Shown: piece after piece, positions 62,463 through 64,000 of the stretch
How positions within the stretch are numbered: position 1 is the first letter of the stretch
Layout of the letters: every line of letters starts with the position of its first letter
Assembly (NCBI RefSeq): GCF_024204685.1
Contig: NZ_CP100350.1
Span: 3,436,501 to 3,500,500, forward strand
Length of the DNA: 64,000 nt
Direction of reading: 5' to 3'
Source: Gilvimarinus sp. DA14
GTDB lineage: Bacteria > Pseudomonadota > Gammaproteobacteria > Pseudomonadales > Cellvibrionaceae
The notes under the pieces: model-generated
Databases searched by the model: none
Told to the model about the DNA's origin: nothing
Seen by the model: the letters and a program-made list of their open reading frames with translations, nothing else
Made by a program: the position numbers and the translations under genes

Positions 62463-64000
62463 ATGACGACACGATACATAATCAAGCCACTGAACCTGGT
62501 ATTGCTAACCTTGGCACTCTCTGGGTGTGCGACCGATGGTCTTTTTCCGCAAGACAGCTCTCCCGCTGTAGGGCTGACAGAAGAACCACCGTTAGATGTT
62601 AGCTCAGGAAACGAAGAGCTCGATGCCGGGCATTCTGAACCGAATGCGCAAAACGAGCCGGAGCAACTACCTGCGCAGCTATATCCAGCGACTAGAAGCA
62701 TGGTTAATATGCCGGCCGCTAGTCGTCCAGTAGCGTTGCAAGGGGAGGATGTAACACTTAATTTTCAGAAAACCCCTTTGATCGACGTAGTAAACGGCAT
62801 AATGGGCGATATATTGGGGCTTGATTATATTGTCGAAGGAAATCTCAACGGGCAGGTTTCTCTACGCACCCGCTCGGCCATTCCGGTGGATCAGCTGCTG
62901 GTCATTCTGGAGTCTATGCTGGAAATTAACGGTGCCTCTATAATTAAAACTAATAACGGGCGCTATATTGTCAGCTCAAACCCAAACCTTCAGCAATTGG
63001 CTCCTCGTTACTCTAACCCCGAGTCGTCAGGGGCTGGTTTTAGCAATGTCATTGTGCCGCTTGAGTACATTGGCGCAGCGCAAATGGCTGAGATTTTAAA
63101 GCCTGTCGCTCCAGAAAGTGCTTTTGTTCGTGTTGATTCCCTGAGAAACCTACTGATTTTGGGCGGCACCAGAACACAGATTGACGGCTGGATGGAAATT
63201 GTACGGACGTTTGATGTCGATTTTTTATCTGGGATGGCCGTTGGTATATTTCCCATCGAGTTTTCTACAGCTGAAGAGGTGGCAAACGCCTTAACTACCG
63301 TGTTGTCTTCGGGGCCGGGCGGCGAGGGAAACGAGCTTGAAGGGTTGGTGCGCATTGTTCCGCTCGATAGTTTAGGCAGCATCTTGGTGGTAACGCCTAA
63401 AAACAGTTATTTAGAGAAAATCAAAACGTGGGTCGCACGGCTCGATAAGGCTCCGGACGCTTCTACCGAACCGCAGCTATATGTTTATGACGTGGAAAAT
63501 GGTAATGCCGTTCACCTGGCACAGCTCTTGAGTAGTGTGTTCGGAGGCGGTGGCGGCGGAGTCAGCAGTGTCAACGATGGTGTGGCCCCCGGTCTAACCG
63601 CGACATCGACTTCAGGTGGCACCCAGGGTGGAGCCAGTCGCAATCGCGGTTCGAATCGAGGTTCAGGAGGTTCCAGCGCCAGCTTTTCGTTTGGTGATTC
63701 GGCTAAGATTATTGCAGATGACATCAACAACTCTTTGTTAATTTATGCAACAAGTTCGGATTACCGAAAAATTGAACCGGCGTTGAAGCGGTTAGATGTT
63801 GTGCCGTTACAAGTGCTCATAGAGGCCAGCATTCTCGAAGTAACCCTAAGAGACGACCTCCGTTATGGCCTTGAGTGGTACTTTGATAACAGCCTTCGAA
63901 ATGGCTGGAGCGGCAATGGGATGCTAGATACTGGTACGGGTGGTATTGGTCCTCAACTGGGATTCTCATATACGTTCAATAACCCATTGGGTGACTTACG
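62463..64000 (+). CDS. xpsD: Type II secretion outer-membrane secretin GspD/XpsD (N-terminal part)
   Basis: The reading frame is open to the end of the window (about 512 codons), so the secretin barrel is cut off. A lipobox (LALSGC near residue 20) shows that it is a lipoprotein, as XpsD is. An acidic linker precedes the N0 domain (about 97-170, LNFQKTPLIDVVNGIMGDILGLDYIVEGN). N1 and N2 follow (VIVPLEYIGAAQMAEIL, VGIFPIEFSTAEEVANAL), then an N3 domain with a Gly/Ser/Asn-rich insert of about 55 residues (360-412). The start of the secretin core is seen in VPLQVLIEASILEVTL. Confidence 0.95.
   Translation, partial: MTTRYIIKPLNLVLLTLALSGCATDGLFPQDSSPAVGLTEEPPLDVSSGNEELDAGHSEPNAQNEPEQLPAQLYPATRSMVNMPAASRPVALQGEDVTLNFQKTPLIDVVNGIMGDILGLDYIVEGNLNGQVSLRTRSAIPVDQLLVILESMLEINGASIIKTNNGRYIVSSNPNLQQLAPRYSNPESSGAGFSNVIVPLEYIGAAQMAEILKPVAPESAFVRVDSLRNLLILGGTRTQIDGWMEIVRTFDVDFLSGMAVGIFPIEFSTAEEVANALTTVLSSGPGGEGNELEGLVRIVPLDSLGSILVVTPKNSYLEKIKTWVARLDKAPDASTEPQLYVYDVENGNAVHLAQLLSSVFGGGGGGVSSVNDGVAPGLTATSTSGGTQGGASRNRGSNRGSGGSSASFSFGDSAKIIADDINNSLLIYATSSDYRKIEPALKRLDVVPLQVLIEASILEVTLRDDLRYGLEWYFDNSLRNGWSGNGMLDTGTGGIGPQLGFSYTFNNPLGDL

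Overview
The window is a 64 kb stretch of a gammaproteobacterial chromosome, almost entirely coding and mostly housekeeping. Several gene orders match those known from Pseudomonas and relatives: rpsU-yqeY-dnaG-rpoD with tsaD-folB-folK diverging from it; proA-nadD-rsfS-rlmH-mrdA-rodA-mltB-rlpA-dacA-ybeD-lipB-lipA; and lptD-surA-pdxA-rsmA-apaG-apaH diverging from amgK-murU. A secreted protein with a long polyserine linker and an Xps-ordered type II secretion locus point towards the Cellvibrionaceae and neighbours (Cellvibrio, Saccharophagus, Teredinibacter, Simiduia type). That placement is inference; no 16S gene is present.

Layout. 1-2.4 kb: end of an RND pump, its TetR-type regulator, a TonB-like protein with six Val-Glu-Pro repeats, then an intact tRNA-Ile2(CAU) next to a broken copy. 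2.5-12.5 kb: the macromolecular synthesis operon, tsaD and folate genes, a CorA transporter, a pteridine reductase and cca. 12.9-16.2 kb: a small porin and a PhoPQ-like two-component system with a PepSY protein. 16.4-27.8 kb: NAD, proline, cell elongation, peptidoglycan trimming and lipoate genes. 27.8-31.9 kb: GDPD, MscS-like, two aminotransferases and an orphan STAS protein. 32.0-32.4 kb: a 379 bp non-coding element with 25 bp terminal inverted repeats. 32.6-39.4 kb: two c-di-GMP enzymes flanking a RimB-RimK-deacylase operon. 39.4-50.1 kb: the envelope and ribosome block, MurNAc recycling, an acyltransferase and rpe. 50.5-53.1 kb: two secreted proteins without a known function. 53.4-64 kb: a PpiC-type isomerase followed by xpsE-F-G-H-I-J-K-L-M-N-D, with xpsD cut by the window edge.

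How the genes work together. Much of the window builds or maintains the envelope: LptD and its chaperone SurA, PBP2-RodA for elongation, MltB, RlpA and DacA for peptidoglycan turnover, and AmgK-MurU for MurNAc salvage. The T2SS exports folded proteins across that envelope, and the polyserine protein 1 kb upstream is a natural candidate substrate. The Rim operon would modify ribosomal protein S6, and its position between two c-di-GMP enzymes suggests second-messenger control.

The least explained structures are three perfect or near-perfect heptanucleotide arrays (units GTTCTGC, its reverse complement, and GTTCACC). All sit just downstream of gene 3' ends, and one supplies the stop codon of a sensor kinase. 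Next in interest are the three-gene Rim operon with its acidic-tailed deacylase, the carbohydrate-binding-like sensor of one diguanylate cyclase, the decayed tRNA-terminator duplication and the MITE-like element. I did not find a clear defence system, CRISPR array, prophage or biosynthetic cluster.
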